Of a stretch of 53,258 nt of DNA, positions 6,726 through 15,269 are shown one piece after another. Where the stretch lies: NCBI GenBank assembly GCA_002373205.1, contig DFJV01000142.1, positions 1-53,258 on the forward strand, in the 5' to 3' direction. Numbering within the stretch: position 1 is the stretch's first letter; each line of letters begins with the position of its first letter. Source of the stretch: Treponema sp. UBA3662 (GTDB lineage Bacteria; Spirochaetota; Spirochaetia; Treponematales; Treponemataceae). The notes under the pieces were generated by a model that did no database searches, was not told the DNA's origin, and saw only the letters and a program-made list of their open reading frames with translations. Made by a program: the position numbers and the translations under genes.

Positions 6726-9562
6726 GACTTTCCGCTTTCTATGCTTACGCGGAGGGGAATGTTCAGCTTAAAGGCACTTTCCATCTTTGAGCGGATTAAT
6801 TCTATGGAAGATTTTACCACGGCCTCATCATCCGGGCATTCAAAAATCAATTCATCGTGAACCTGCAGCAGCATCTTTAGAGGACTCTTTGTACGCTCAA
6901 TTTCTTGGTTCACGTCTATCATGGCTTTTTTTACAATGTCTGCCGCGCTGCCCTGAATGGGTGTGTTGATGGCAATTCTTTCTGCCGCCTGCTGTTCGTT
7001 CTTGTTGCGGCTGTTTATTCCGCGTATAAAGCGTCTTCTGCCGGTGATTGTCTGGGTAAAACCGTTAGCCCTTGCGTCTGCAATTGTCTTTTCTATAAAG
7101 GCCTTAACCTGGGAATAGGTTGTAAAATACTGGCTTATGAAGTTCTGGGCTTGTGTGCGGCTTATGCCCAAATCCTTTGCCAAGCGGAAGGCACTCATTC
7201 CGTACATAACGCCAAAGTTTACCGTCTTTGCAAAGCGCCTCATGTCTGCGGTAACTTCTTCCGGCTTTATTCCGTAGATAAGGGCAGCTGTTGCCTTGTG
7301 AACGTCTATTCCCTGCTCAAAGGCTGAGCTAAGGTTTTTGTCTCCCGAAAGATGGGCAAGAACCACAAGTTCTATCTGGGAATAGTCCGCCGAAATTAGC
7401 ACGGTTCCACTTTCTGCGGTAAAAGCCGAGCGGATTTTTCTTCCAGCCTCTTCGCGGACAGGTATGTTCTGAAGGTTTGGGTCGCGGCTAGAAAGTCTTC
7501 CTGTGGCGGTTCCAGTCTGCATAAAGGATGTGTGTATGCGGCCCATTTTGTCTGCCAACAGAGGGAGTGTTTCTACATAAGTGTTCTGCAATTTTACCGA
7601 TTTTCTAAAGTCAAGGATTGCGTTTGGAAGGGGATCGTCCGTGCGCTCTGCAAGTTCCTCCAAGACGGCTGTGTCAGTGCTGTAGCCTGTCTTTGTTTTT
7701 TTGCCGGGAACAAGCCCCCTTTCTGTGAACAAAACTTCCTGCAGCTGCTTGGTGCTTGCTATGTTGAATTCATGCCCCGCCTCTGAATATATGAGCGACT
7801 TCTTTTCTTCTATAATCTTGCAAAGTTCCACGTTGTAGTCCGAAAGAATCTTCTTGTCCAGGTGAATCCCACGGTTTTCCATTGCGGCAAGAATGGGCAA
7901 GAGGGGCATTTCCGTCTTAAAGAATATGTCGTTAAGCCCTTCCGATTCAATTTTCTTCTTTAGGATATTCCACAGCTGAAGGGTAAAGTCCGCATCTTCT
8001 GCACCGTAGGGGTATGCCTTTTCCAGCGGAACATCAGCAAAGGTCTGCCCCTTCTGAACTATGTCATTAAATTCAATTCCGCAAAGGCCAAGCTTTGTCT
8101 CTGCAAGGTATTCAAGACCGTATGGCGACTTTCCCAAGGCATCGGGATCCAGTAGCCAGGCCGCAACCATGGTGTCTGCTATTTTGCAAGCTGGCTTTTC
8201 TGCTGCAATGCAACCTGCTGTATGCAAAACTTCCAGGTCAAACTTTCCGTTGTGCATTACGAGCGTTGCGCCGGGATTTTTTAGTATGCGCTCAAGCTGA
8301 AAAAGGCAGTCTTCCTTTGCAATGGTTTCTTCTGCAAACATTCCGCCGGGAAGAACTACTGGAACGTAAACGGCCTCCCCTTCTTTTACGCAGAGGCTAA
8401 AGCCAACAAGACCTGATGCGTGTGTGTCCAGACCGTCGGTTTCCGTGTCAAAGGCAATTTCAAGACTTGGGTTGGATTTTTTGTCCATGGCTGAATCTAT
8501 GAATTTCTTTAGTTCATCAGCACTTGTTATTGGGCGGTAATTTCCCTCATTCTTGCGGATGGGGAGGGGGGCGTTATCTTCGTTTGCAGATGTAGCTCCA
8601 CCTTCCGCGCCTGACTCTTTTGCAGAGGCAGTTGCAGTGGCAGCAGCAGACGCAACAGTCGAATCAGCATTTCCTTCTTTTAAGAAAGCACGCGAAACAG
8701 CTTCTGCCCCAAGTTCAGCAAGGGCCTTTCCAGCCGCAGCGTAATCAAGCTTGGCGGTGGAAAAAGATTCAAAGTCAATTTCGATTGGAACATCGCTCCT
8801 TAGCGAAATAAGCTTCTTGGAAAAATATGCGTTTTCCTTGTCGCCGCGAATCTTCTGGCCAAGAGCACCCTTAATTTCTTCCGCATGTTCATAGATTCCG
8901 TCAAGGGAACCGTACTGGGTCAAAAGCTTTATTGCAGTCTTGTCGCCAACACCCTTAACACCCGGCACGTTGTCCGCAGCATCACCTGTTAGCGAAAGGT
9001 AGTCCAAAATCATCTCGGGACCAATTCCCCACTTGGCCTTAACCTCTTCAACTCCGTCCGTCTCCCAACCACCGTTGGCCTTGTCCGGCTGCATCTCCTT
9101 GCAAGTTTCCGTTACAAGCTGAAGCAAGTCCTTGTCCCCGCTAAGAATACGGAGCTGTCTGCCCTCATTTGCACACTTTGCCGCAACGGTTGCAATAATG
9201 TCGTCTGCCTCAAAGCCGTCAACACGAAGGACAGGAATACCCAAAGCCTTTAGCACATCCTCTATCCAGGGAACCTGGGCATGAAGGTCATCGGGGGTCT
9301 TCTGGCGGGTGGCCTTGTATTCAGCAAAAAGCTCGTGGCGGAAAGTCTTGGTACGGCTGTCAAAAGCGGCCGCAAGAAAAGCAGGCTTGTGCTTTGCCAA
9401 AAGTGCCTTTAGGTTGCGGAAAAAAATCACAACCGCGCTAATGTTTTCCTTTCGCTGATTTGTGAGCGGGTGGCTAAAAAGGGCATAGTAGGCCCTGTAG
9501 ATAAGTCCGTATGAATCCAAAATGTAAACGGCATTCTCCGCCGAAGAAATGTTCTTGTCCAT
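6707..9562 (-). CDS. polA: DNA polymerase I
   Basis: From the chosen ATG (9562) the protein has 951 residues. It has a 5'-3' exonuclease domain (about 10-290, with VDGFEADDIIAT and SGDKDLLQLV), an Ala-rich linker (about 300-335), and a 3'-5' exonuclease domain whose DTE at about 372-374 indicates active proofreading. The polymerase domain follows, with DPNLQNIPVR, DYSQIELVVLAHLSGD, RRFAKTVNFGVMYGMS and VHDELIFE. The frame is open 15 codons further upstream, to an ATG at 9607. I prefer 9562 because an extended -10 (TGC-TAATAT) ends seven bases before it, so the upstream ATG would not be transcribed from that site. It heads the polA-coaE-SPOR unit. Confidence 0.95.
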   Translation of the reverse strand: MDKNISSAENAVYILDSYGLIYRAYYALFSHPLTNQRKENISAVVIFFRNLKALLAKHKPAFLAAAFDSRTKTFRHELFAEYKATRQKTPDDLHAQVPWIEDVLKALGIPVLRVDGFEADDIIATVAAKCANEGRQLRILSGDKDLLQLVTETCKEMQPDKANGGWETDGVEEVKAKWGIGPEMILDYLSLTGDAADNVPGVKGVGDKTAIKLLTQYGSLDGIYEHAEEIKGALGQKIRGDKENAYFSKKLISLRSDVPIEIDFESFSTAKLDYAAAGKALAELGAEAVSRAFLKEGNADSTVASAAATATASAKESGAEGGATSANEDNAPLPIRKNEGNYRPITSADELKKFIDSAMDKKSNPSLEIAFDTETDGLDTHASGLVGFSLCVKEGEAVYVPVVLPGGMFAEETIAKEDCLFQLERILKNPGATLVMHNGKFDLEVLHTAGCIAAEKPACKIADTMVAAWLLDPDALGKSPYGLEYLAETKLGLCGIEFNDIVQKGQTFADVPLEKAYPYGAEDADFTLQLWNILKKKIESEGLNDIFFKTEMPLLPILAAMENRGIHLDKKILSDYNVELCKIIEEKKSLIYSEAGHEFNIASTKQLQEVLFTERGLVPGKKTKTGYSTDTAVLEELAERTDDPLPNAILDFRKSVKLQNTYVETLPLLADKMGRIHTSFMQTGTATGRLSSRDPNLQNIPVREEAGRKIRSAFTAESGTVLISADYSQIELVVLAHLSGDKNLSSAFEQGIDVHKATAALIYGIKPEEVTADMRRFAKTVNFGVMYGMSAFRLAKDLGISRTQAQNFISQYFTTYSQVKAFIEKTIADARANGFTQTITGRRRFIRGINSRNKNEQQAAERIAINTPIQGSAADIVKKAMIDVNQEIERTKSPLKMLLQVHDELIFECPDDEAVVKSSIELIRSKMESAFKLNIPLRVSIESGKSWGQFH

Positions 9563-9569
9563 AAAAAAC

Positions 9570-9578
9570 ATATTAGCA
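9570..9578 (-). promoter_or_regulatory. Extended -10 of polA, leaderless-type
   Basis: On the minus strand TGC precedes TAATAT (9575-9570), followed by GTTTTTT and the polA ATG at 9562. Spacing places the transcription start at or next to the A of the ATG. The -35 region is weak, as is usual with an extended -10. Confidence 0.5.
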
Positions 9579-9639
9579 CTTTTTAAAGTAAAATAATAGT
9601 TCGGCATTAAGATTTATACTTCCATTACAAAGATAACTT

Positions 9640-9648
9640 TGGTATAAT
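9640..9648 (+). promoter_or_regulatory. Extended -10 of the 9655 lipoprotein gene, leaderless-type
   Basis: TGG-TATAAT (9643-9648) is followed by TCCCCC and the ATG at 9655. No purine-rich ribosome site fits between them. The predicted transcript would begin at the start codon. Confidence 0.6.
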
Positions 9649-9654
9649 TCCCCC

Positions 9655-11913
9655 ATGAAAAAAGTAATTGCATTTGCCACAGCCCTTTTACTGGCCCCTG
9701 TATTCTTTATAAGCTGCACGAAAAAATCAGACAAAGAAATAAAAAGCGAAAGTTCCCAAGAAGAAGCATCCGATTCAAAAACGGAAGAAAGTGATGGTAA
9801 AAAAGAAACCCCAGCTGAATCTGCAAAAGCCGAAAAAGAGATAGTCTGGTTTGGCTCAGAAAGCACCCCCTTTGACAAGGCAAGCCTAACCGATGCACCT
9901 ACAAGCTTTTCTGAATTTTCTACGGTTCTTGCAATCGGTGACAAGATTGTAATTCCGCAAGAGTGTGATGTATACAAATCGCCCAACAGCCAAGCCTTTA
10001 AGGAAAGCCCCGGAAAGCTAAAGGAAGGAAGCACAGTGCACCTGCTTTACCAAGACCAAGACAAAAACTGGCTCTGCTTTGTAGACGAAAAAGGCAACAG
10101 TGCCTGGGCAAAAACATCAATTCCTTTTAAGCAAAGGCAGTACACAAGCAAGGACAGCATAATCCGAAAACTATGGGAAAAAGACGGCTTTGATCTTGCG
10201 GCATTCAGTCCAGACGGAAAAACTGTCGCCTTCCACCGCTGGGATTACCGCTTTAGCTCGGAAAAGGGACTTTGTGTTTGCGACAGGGCAACAGGAGAGG
10301 AGCTTTTTGTAACAGAGGCAAAACCACGCAGCCGCATTGCCATGGCATATTCCCCAGACGGCGAATACATTTATTATGTTAGGGACGACAAATATTTAAT
10401 GCAGGTTTGCATAAAAGACAAGACCCAAAAAGACCTTGGCAGCCCTACACCCTACCAGGCTTCAATAAACGACCACTCTGAATTCCTACAGAGCATACAC
10501 CCGCTTCCCGACGGAGAAAACATACTCTGCGGCGTATACTATGAATCTTGGGCAATGTACAACCTAAAGACCCAATCGTGGACCTACAAAACAGGCGGCG
10601 ACTTTATGTGGGCAAACAGCTTTGCCTTTTCCCCGGACGGAAAATACATAGCAGGCAGCGCAGGAAACCCTACAGACCTCTGCGTGTGGAAAATGGACAC
10701 AAGGGAAATTGTCTGGCAAAAAATGCGCGACTTTGGCGGAGACCTGTATTATTCTGCGGACGGCAAAACCTTGTACGTGGTTAACGGAACAGGAATCACT
10801 GCACTAAATGCTTTGACAGGTGAAGAAATTTCCAAGACCTACATAGAATTTCCCTACCACTACAACATTTATTCTTGGCAGGTAATTCCCAAAAAAGACC
10901 GCGTCTTGTTTACAGTCAACGAAGAAAAGACAGGGCAATACGACAGCGAGCACGGACTTACCTACCTTTATGTCTATGAACTTTCAACAGGCAAGCTTGT
11001 TCAGGCTGAACACATAGAAGACGAGGGCAAAAAAATAGAGGCACTTGCAATAAGCCCGGACGGAAAATACATCTCAATAAGGATAAAAGACGGAAGCCAC
11101 GTAAATGAATGCCACCAGGTAATATGCGCGGTAAACCTGGACAAGAAGGCAAAAGAAATGCCCAGTGTAAAGCGTAGCAAGGATGAAGAAAAAAGCAGAA
11201 GATTCCTTCTTGAAAATTCCTTTACAGCCGGCTGGTGGAGGCTAAGCTTTTACCCGAACGGAGTATACGGTCTTTGGGCCAGGCACGACGGTACCATGAC
11301 AGGCAACTGGATTCTTAAAAAGAGCGAAAATCGCGAGGGGTACTATGAAGTTGAACTTTCCACGCCCATGCACGGAGGAAAGGAAGAACCCTATTCCTTT
11401 ACCAACCAGTACAACATGCAGGCTTCTTTTCCGGGAGAATACATGGTCTATCCCGATTACGAGGATTTTGACTGCAAGGGTTCACTCGGAGCTTATGACG
11501 ATGGTGACCCCATACTTCAGAGCGAAAGGCCAAGCCCCGCATGGAAGACCTACTATTACAAAGGAGAAAATGTGCTAAAGTATCCGGGCTGGGGTGACAA
11601 AGACGCAAAATACCTTACGGTTCTTGAAAACACAAAGATGAGGAAAGAACCTTCCCTTAACGCAGAAACAGTCTCGCTTGCATATTATGACTACAAAAAT
11701 GAAAAATACATAGAAAGCAGAAACGTTGTCTATGCAGGACAGGTAATCCGAATCATTGGCGCAACAGAAAGAAAAGAGACCATAGACGGAAAAACCGCCC
11801 CCTGGTACTTGATTTACGAGGATGACCACAACGGCGGAGAGTTTACGGAAGGAAGCCTTGTCTGGGTGTACGGAGGCTACAGTTACGAAAGCAACATGAA
11901 AGACGCAAAGTAA
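9655..11913 (+). CDS. Lipoprotein with beta-propeller and SH3-like domains
   Basis: The 752-residue protein has a lipobox FFISC with Cys21, then a charged Ser/Glu/Lys spacer (25-65). A bacterial SH3-like segment lies at about 100-160 (VHLLYQDQDKNWLCFVDEKGNSAW). Repeated PD40/WD-like blades follow at about 175-500, marked by recurring SPDGK/SPDGEY motifs. A beta domain (about 520-610) and a second SH3-like segment (about 655-750, KMRKEPSLNAETVS) complete it. It likely sits on the periplasmic side of a membrane as a ligand- or wall-binding scaffold; no enzyme motif is seen. It is divergent from polA, with about 92 bases between the preferred starts, and appears leaderless. Confidence 0.75.
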   Translation: MKKVIAFATALLLAPVFFISCTKKSDKEIKSESSQEEASDSKTEESDGKKETPAESAKAEKEIVWFGSESTPFDKASLTDAPTSFSEFSTVLAIGDKIVIPQECDVYKSPNSQAFKESPGKLKEGSTVHLLYQDQDKNWLCFVDEKGNSAWAKTSIPFKQRQYTSKDSIIRKLWEKDGFDLAAFSPDGKTVAFHRWDYRFSSEKGLCVCDRATGEELFVTEAKPRSRIAMAYSPDGEYIYYVRDDKYLMQVCIKDKTQKDLGSPTPYQASINDHSEFLQSIHPLPDGENILCGVYYESWAMYNLKTQSWTYKTGGDFMWANSFAFSPDGKYIAGSAGNPTDLCVWKMDTREIVWQKMRDFGGDLYYSADGKTLYVVNGTGITALNALTGEEISKTYIEFPYHYNIYSWQVIPKKDRVLFTVNEEKTGQYDSEHGLTYLYVYELSTGKLVQAEHIEDEGKKIEALAISPDGKYISIRIKDGSHVNECHQVICAVNLDKKAKEMPSVKRSKDEEKSRRFLLENSFTAGWWRLSFYPNGVYGLWARHDGTMTGNWILKKSENREGYYEVELSTPMHGGKEEPYSFTNQYNMQASFPGEYMVYPDYEDFDCKGSLGAYDDGDPILQSERPSPAWKTYYYKGENVLKYPGWGDKDAKYLTVLENTKMRKEPSLNAETVSLAYYDYKNEKYIESRNVVYAGQVIRIIGATERKETIDGKTAPWYLIYEDDHNGGEFTEGSLVWVYGGYSYESNMKDAK

Positions 11914-11923
11914 AAGAAATGAT

Positions 11924-11952
11924 TTGCAAATATTGCAAAAATGCGCTATCTT
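11924..11952 (+). promoter_or_regulatory. Promoter of ilvA-ridA
   Basis: TTGCAA (11924-11929), a 17-base spacer and TATCTT (11947-11952) lie about 50 bases upstream of ilvA. The leader carries AAGGAG before the ATG at 12005. Confidence 0.5.
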
Positions 11953-12004
11953 TATGCGGTACCTTAATTTTTAATTTTATGAACAGAGCCAAAAGGAGTT
12001 ACGC

Positions 12005-13219
12005 ATGCTTACATTAGACAAAGTGTTTGATGCCCAAAGAGTTTTAAAAAATATCGTAAGAGAGACAAGCTGCGTAAGGGCTAGCGGAATTGCCCCGGGA
12101 GTAGACCTGTGGCTTAAGCCGGAGAACCTCCAGAACACAGGTTCATTTAAGCTTAGGGGTTCAGGCTACAAGATGGCAAACCTTACCGAAGAGGAAAAAA
12201 AGCGGGGCGTAGTTGCCTGTTCAGCTGGAAACCATGCCCAGGGGGTTGCGCTTGCGGCTTCCAAGCAGGGAATAAAATCTGTAATATGCCTTCCTGACAG
12301 CGCACCCATTTCCAAGATAGAAGCTACAAAATCTTACGGTGCAGAAGTGTGTCTTGTTGAAGGGGTTTATGACGATGCCTACAACAAGGCCCTTGAACTT
12401 AGGGACAGCATGGGCTACACCTTTGTTCACCCCTTTGATGACGAAGACGTTATTGCAGGCCAAGGCACGATTGCTTTGGAAATATTCAAGGACCTGGACG
12501 ACATAGACGCAATCATCGTTCCGGTTGGCGGCGGTGGACTTATATCCGGAATTGCATGCGCGGTAAAACAAATAAGGCCATCGGTAAAGGTTTACGGTGT
12601 TCAGGCATCTGGTGCTCCGTCCATGGTAAAGTCAATAGGCGGGGGTGCTATAGAAAGGCTTCCTTCCGTAATGACAATAGCAGACGGAATTGCGGTAAAA
12701 CAGCCGGGCGAAAACACCTTCCGCTACGTAAAGGAATACGTGGACGACATGGCCGTTGTAACAGAAGACGAGATTTGTTCTGCAATACTTACCCTGATTG
12801 AAAAGCAGAAAATGGTTGCAGAAGGTGCGGGTGCAGTATCTGTTGCCGCTGCCATGTTCAACAAATTTCCAGTGCAGGGCAAAAAAATCGTGAGCGTTGT
12901 TTCCGGCGGCAACATTGACGTAACAATTCTTTCAAGAATCATAAAGCGCGGCCTTATGAAGTCTGGCCGTGTTACAAACCTTTTGATAGAACTCATCGAC
13001 AAACCGGGACAGCTAAAGGAAGTTTCCAGAATCATTGCGGACTTGGGCGGAAACGTTACGAGCGTTCACCACGAAAGGGCTGGCGACACGGAAAACATAA
13101 ACGGCTGCTACCTTAGGGTCTCTATGGAAACCCGCGACTATGACCATGTTAACGCCATCAAAAACGCATTGAAGGACGAAGGCTTAAAAGTAGTTGATTC
13201 AATAAAATTTGATGTTTAG
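12005..13219 (+). CDS. ilvA: Threonine ammonia-lyase (dehydratase) with ACT domain
   Basis: This 404-residue PLP enzyme deaminates threonine to 2-oxobutanoate, the entry to isoleucine synthesis, through an enamine intermediate. The PLP lysine is K49 in NTGSFKLRG. VVACSAGNHAQGVA and VPVGGGGLISG (phosphate-binding glycine loop) are present. Residues from about 325 form one ACT domain (NLLIELIDKPGQLKEVSRII). The length and single ACT domain fit the short IlvA/TdcB-like class; biosynthetic or catabolic use cannot be told apart. AAGGAG precedes the ATG. The next gene, ridA, removes the reactive enamine it releases. Confidence 0.93.
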   Translation: MLTLDKVFDAQRVLKNIVRETSCVRASGIAPGVDLWLKPENLQNTGSFKLRGSGYKMANLTEEEKKRGVVACSAGNHAQGVALAASKQGIKSVICLPDSAPISKIEATKSYGAEVCLVEGVYDDAYNKALELRDSMGYTFVHPFDDEDVIAGQGTIALEIFKDLDDIDAIIVPVGGGGLISGIACAVKQIRPSVKVYGVQASGAPSMVKSIGGGAIERLPSVMTIADGIAVKQPGENTFRYVKEYVDDMAVVTEDEICSAILTLIEKQKMVAEGAGAVSVAAAMFNKFPVQGKKIVSVVSGGNIDVTILSRIIKRGLMKSGRVTNLLIELIDKPGQLKEVSRIIADLGGNVTSVHHERAGDTENINGCYLRVSMETRDYDHVNAIKNALKDEGLKVVDSIKFDV

Positions 13220-13257
13220 CACGCAAGTAATTTTATAGGATAGAAAGGAGAAAAAAA

Positions 13258-13629
13258 ATGAAGACAGTTTCCACACCAAACGCACCGGCGGCAATAGGCC
13301 CCTACTCCCAGGCAAAGATTGTAAACGGACTTGTATTCTGCTCAGGGCAGATTCCTATTAACCCCGCAAGCGGAGCAATTGAGGCTTCTACAATCGAAGA
13401 GCAGACAAGACAGGCCTGCCTTAACGTAAAGGCTCTTTTGGAAGTAGCAGGCTCGGATTTGACTAAGGTATTAAAGACCACCTGCTTTTTGGCAAACATG
13501 AGCGACTTTGCGGCATTCAATGGAGTATACGCTGAATACTTTACAGAAAAACCAGCAAGAAGCTGCGTTGCGGTAAAGGACATTCCCAAGGGAGCTCTTT
13601 GCGAAATAGAAGTTATCGCAGAAGTGTAA
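13258..13629 (+). CDS. ridA: 2-iminobutanoate/2-iminopropanoate deaminase
   Basis: This 123-residue RidA-family protein hydrolyses the imines that threonine and serine dehydratases release, protecting PLP enzymes from 2-aminoacrylate. Typical features are NAPAAIGPYSQAKIVNGLVF at the N-terminus, CSGQIPINPASG, and KPARSCVAVKDIPKGALCEIEVIA at the end, which contains the conserved substrate-binding Arg and the Glu near the C-terminus. The length is exact for the family. AAAGGAG precedes the ATG, 38 bases after the ilvA stop, so the pair is almost surely one operon and its function matches its neighbour. Confidence 0.95.
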   Translation: MKTVSTPNAPAAIGPYSQAKIVNGLVFCSGQIPINPASGAIEASTIEEQTRQACLNVKALLEVAGSDLTKVLKTTCFLANMSDFAAFNGVYAEYFTEKPARSCVAVKDIPKGALCEIEVIAEV

Positions 13630-13681
13630 TTTGCAGTGACCGTTATGTTAGCAAGGGCAACTTTATCTTTTGCAAATTAAG

Positions 13682-13780
13682 CCTACCCCCGATTGGAAGG
13701 GTGGCGCAGCCAGACCGCCGCAAGGCGGGCCGGAGCGAAAGCGTAGCCCTGCAAAGCGGGTTATCAGAAAAAACTTGGTC
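13682..13780 (+). repeat. Partial family B-like repeat
   Basis: CCTACCCCCGATTGGAAGGG matches the left end of family B (CCTAGCCCCGATTGGAAGGG at 39350 and on the minus strand near 47190). It is followed by a GC stem (CCGCC...GGCGGG) but lacks the rest of the element. It fills most of the gap between ridA and azlCD. Confidence 0.5.
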
Positions 13781-13803
13781 CAAAAAAAAAGAAAAAACTC
13801 TTA

Positions 13804-13832
13804 TTGAAAAAAAGGGCGAGTTAAAATATACT
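13804..13832 (+). promoter_or_regulatory. Promoter of the AzlC-AzlD gene, leaderless-type
   Basis: TTGAAA (13804-13809), a 17-base spacer and TATACT (13827-13832) form a near-consensus promoter. Only GTCGCAC separates the -10 from the ATG at 13840, so the transcript should start at or beside the start codon. Confidence 0.7.
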
Positions 13833-13839
13833 GTCGCAC

Positions 13840-15069
13840 ATGAACAGAGCTTTTGCGCGCGAGGCTGCATCTTATACGACTCCTATCTTTTTTGGCTATG
13901 TGGCAATCGGCATTCCCCTTGGCCTTATGGTGGTAAACGCAGGCTACCCCTGGTGGCTTGCACTTGTGATGGGACTTTTTATGTACAGCGGAGCAGGCGA
14001 ATACGTTGCAATCGGGCTATTTGCGGCGGGGGCAAGCCTTGCAGAAATTGTCATAACGGAATTCTTTGTAAACATAAGGCACATTGTCTACGGTCTTTCG
14101 CTAATAGAAAAATGCCGGGGCTGCAAAAAGTGGAAGCCATTCATAATCTATTGGCTTACGGACGAAACTTATGCCCTTTTGTGCTCAACGGAAATTCCTG
14201 CCAGGGCAGAAAAAGGCCCCTTCCTTGGAACAATAGCCTTCCTTGATTTTTTTTACTGGGTGCTTGGAAGCGTCATTGGGGCTTTGGCATGCAACGTCCT
14301 TCGGCACTTTAACCTTGCCCAATATCTTAACGGTGTAGACTTTGCGCTTTCTGCCTTGTTTGCGGTAATCCTTTGCGGGCAGATTGGGGGCGGAATTTTG
14401 GAGGCAAAAAAAGCCGGCAAAACCGGGACTGCAAAATCCATCCGTGAACCCTTTGTTGAACCCTTTGTGCCAGCTGCAATTGGAATTGCCACCTGCGTAC
14501 TTGCGGTCCTTCTTTTTAAGGTTGGACTTGTGCCTTCCTCAAACATAATTTTTCTTTCTATATTAATGGGAATTGCGCTAATCGTTCTTTTTAGGGGCAT
14601 AACATTCTATTCGGAAAGGGGGCAGTCTGCAAAGACGGCAATACTTATTGCACTTTCCGCAATGATTCTAGCAGGCATTGTATTTGCGGCAGGGCTTTTC
14701 CAGATTAAGACTTCGGGAAGTGCGGATTCAGCCATAAAAGAAAAGCTTCCGCTTGCACTTGTAATAGTTGCAATTTTTATCTGCGGGGCAATCATTTTCT
14801 TTGAGCGCTCATTTTCTTTCCTTTTGTTCAGCAGGAAAGAACCACCGCCACTCATCAAGTTCATAGAAAAATACATACCGTCCATGATAATTGCAATTCT
14901 TCTGGTCTACTGCTTTAAGGACATAAAACTTGTGGCCTTTCCCTACGGGCTTCCTGCATTCGCGGGGCTTTTCTTTGCGGTCCTTGTGAACCTTGCCGTA
15001 AAGAATTCAATGGTAAGCATTTTTGGGGCAACCGCACTCTATATGATTCTTTCCGCAGTCATGGTTTAA
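13840..15069 (+). CDS. Fused AzlC-AzlD branched-chain amino-acid exporter
   Basis: The 409-residue membrane protein has an AzlC module at about 1-225 (TPIFFGYVAIGIPLGLMVVN, then MYSGAGEYVAIGLFAAGAS and VNIRHIVYGLSL). An extra set of membrane helices lies at about 205-300. An AzlD-like module lies at about 310-409 (FERSFSFLLFSRKEPP, then FIEKYIPSMIIAILLVY and LVNLAVKNSMVSIFGATALY). AzlC and AzlD are normally two genes encoding a BCAA exporter. Here no stop separates them, so one chain may replace the pair. Its position after ilvA-ridA supports an isoleucine or valine role. The start is set by a promoter whose -10 ends seven bases upstream. A long overlapping frame at 13599-14246 is a shadow. 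Confidence 0.8.
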   Translation: MNRAFAREAASYTTPIFFGYVAIGIPLGLMVVNAGYPWWLALVMGLFMYSGAGEYVAIGLFAAGASLAEIVITEFFVNIRHIVYGLSLIEKCRGCKKWKPFIIYWLTDETYALLCSTEIPARAEKGPFLGTIAFLDFFYWVLGSVIGALACNVLRHFNLAQYLNGVDFALSALFAVILCGQIGGGILEAKKAGKTGTAKSIREPFVEPFVPAAIGIATCVLAVLLFKVGLVPSSNIIFLSILMGIALIVLFRGITFYSERGQSAKTAILIALSAMILAGIVFAAGLFQIKTSGSADSAIKEKLPLALVIVAIFICGAIIFFERSFSFLLFSRKEPPPLIKFIEKYIPSMIIAILLVYCFKDIKLVAFPYGLPAFAGLFFAVLVNLAVKNSMVSIFGATALYMILSAVMV

Positions 15070-15101
15070 AACTACTCGGGCAAACTTCGAGTTTTATATT
15101 T

Positions 15102-15246
15102 GCAGCAGAAAAATTGGCTCCCAGCGGTTTTTGCCCCGAAAAAAGGCTTCCGCGCTATCCCTTCGGGCACGCCGAACGCACTTGCTACGCCGTGTGTGCA
15201 GAATTTTTTTCGGGTCAAAAATCGCTTCCGCCAATTTTTCTGCTGC
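15102..15246. terminator. Long palindrome between convergent azlCD and recQ
   Basis: The arms 15102-15144 and 15205-15246 pair almost fully: GCAGCAGAAAAATTGG... and ...CCAATTTTTCTGCTGC. Both arms have a run of A or T at the inner edge. With about 60 bases of GC-rich loop it can fold into a hairpin of some 40 bp in either transcript. Its placement between two converging genes suggests a bidirectional terminator, but the size is more like a miniature mobile or repeat element. Confidence 0.6.
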
Positions 15247-15269
15247 ACTACGGAAACACGAAATTGGAC

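Noticed and set aside
9563..9607. Upstream ATG of polA
   Set aside because: The extended -10 lies between the two ATGs, so the upstream one would not be in the transcript; the extra 15 residues do not match PolA proteins. A GGAAG 11 bases upstream keeps it possible.
13599..14246. 215-residue frame overlapping ridA and azlCD
   Set aside because: It starts inside ridA, runs through a repeat and then lies in another frame of azlCD; the composition is Arg/Cys-rich and no ribosome site is present.
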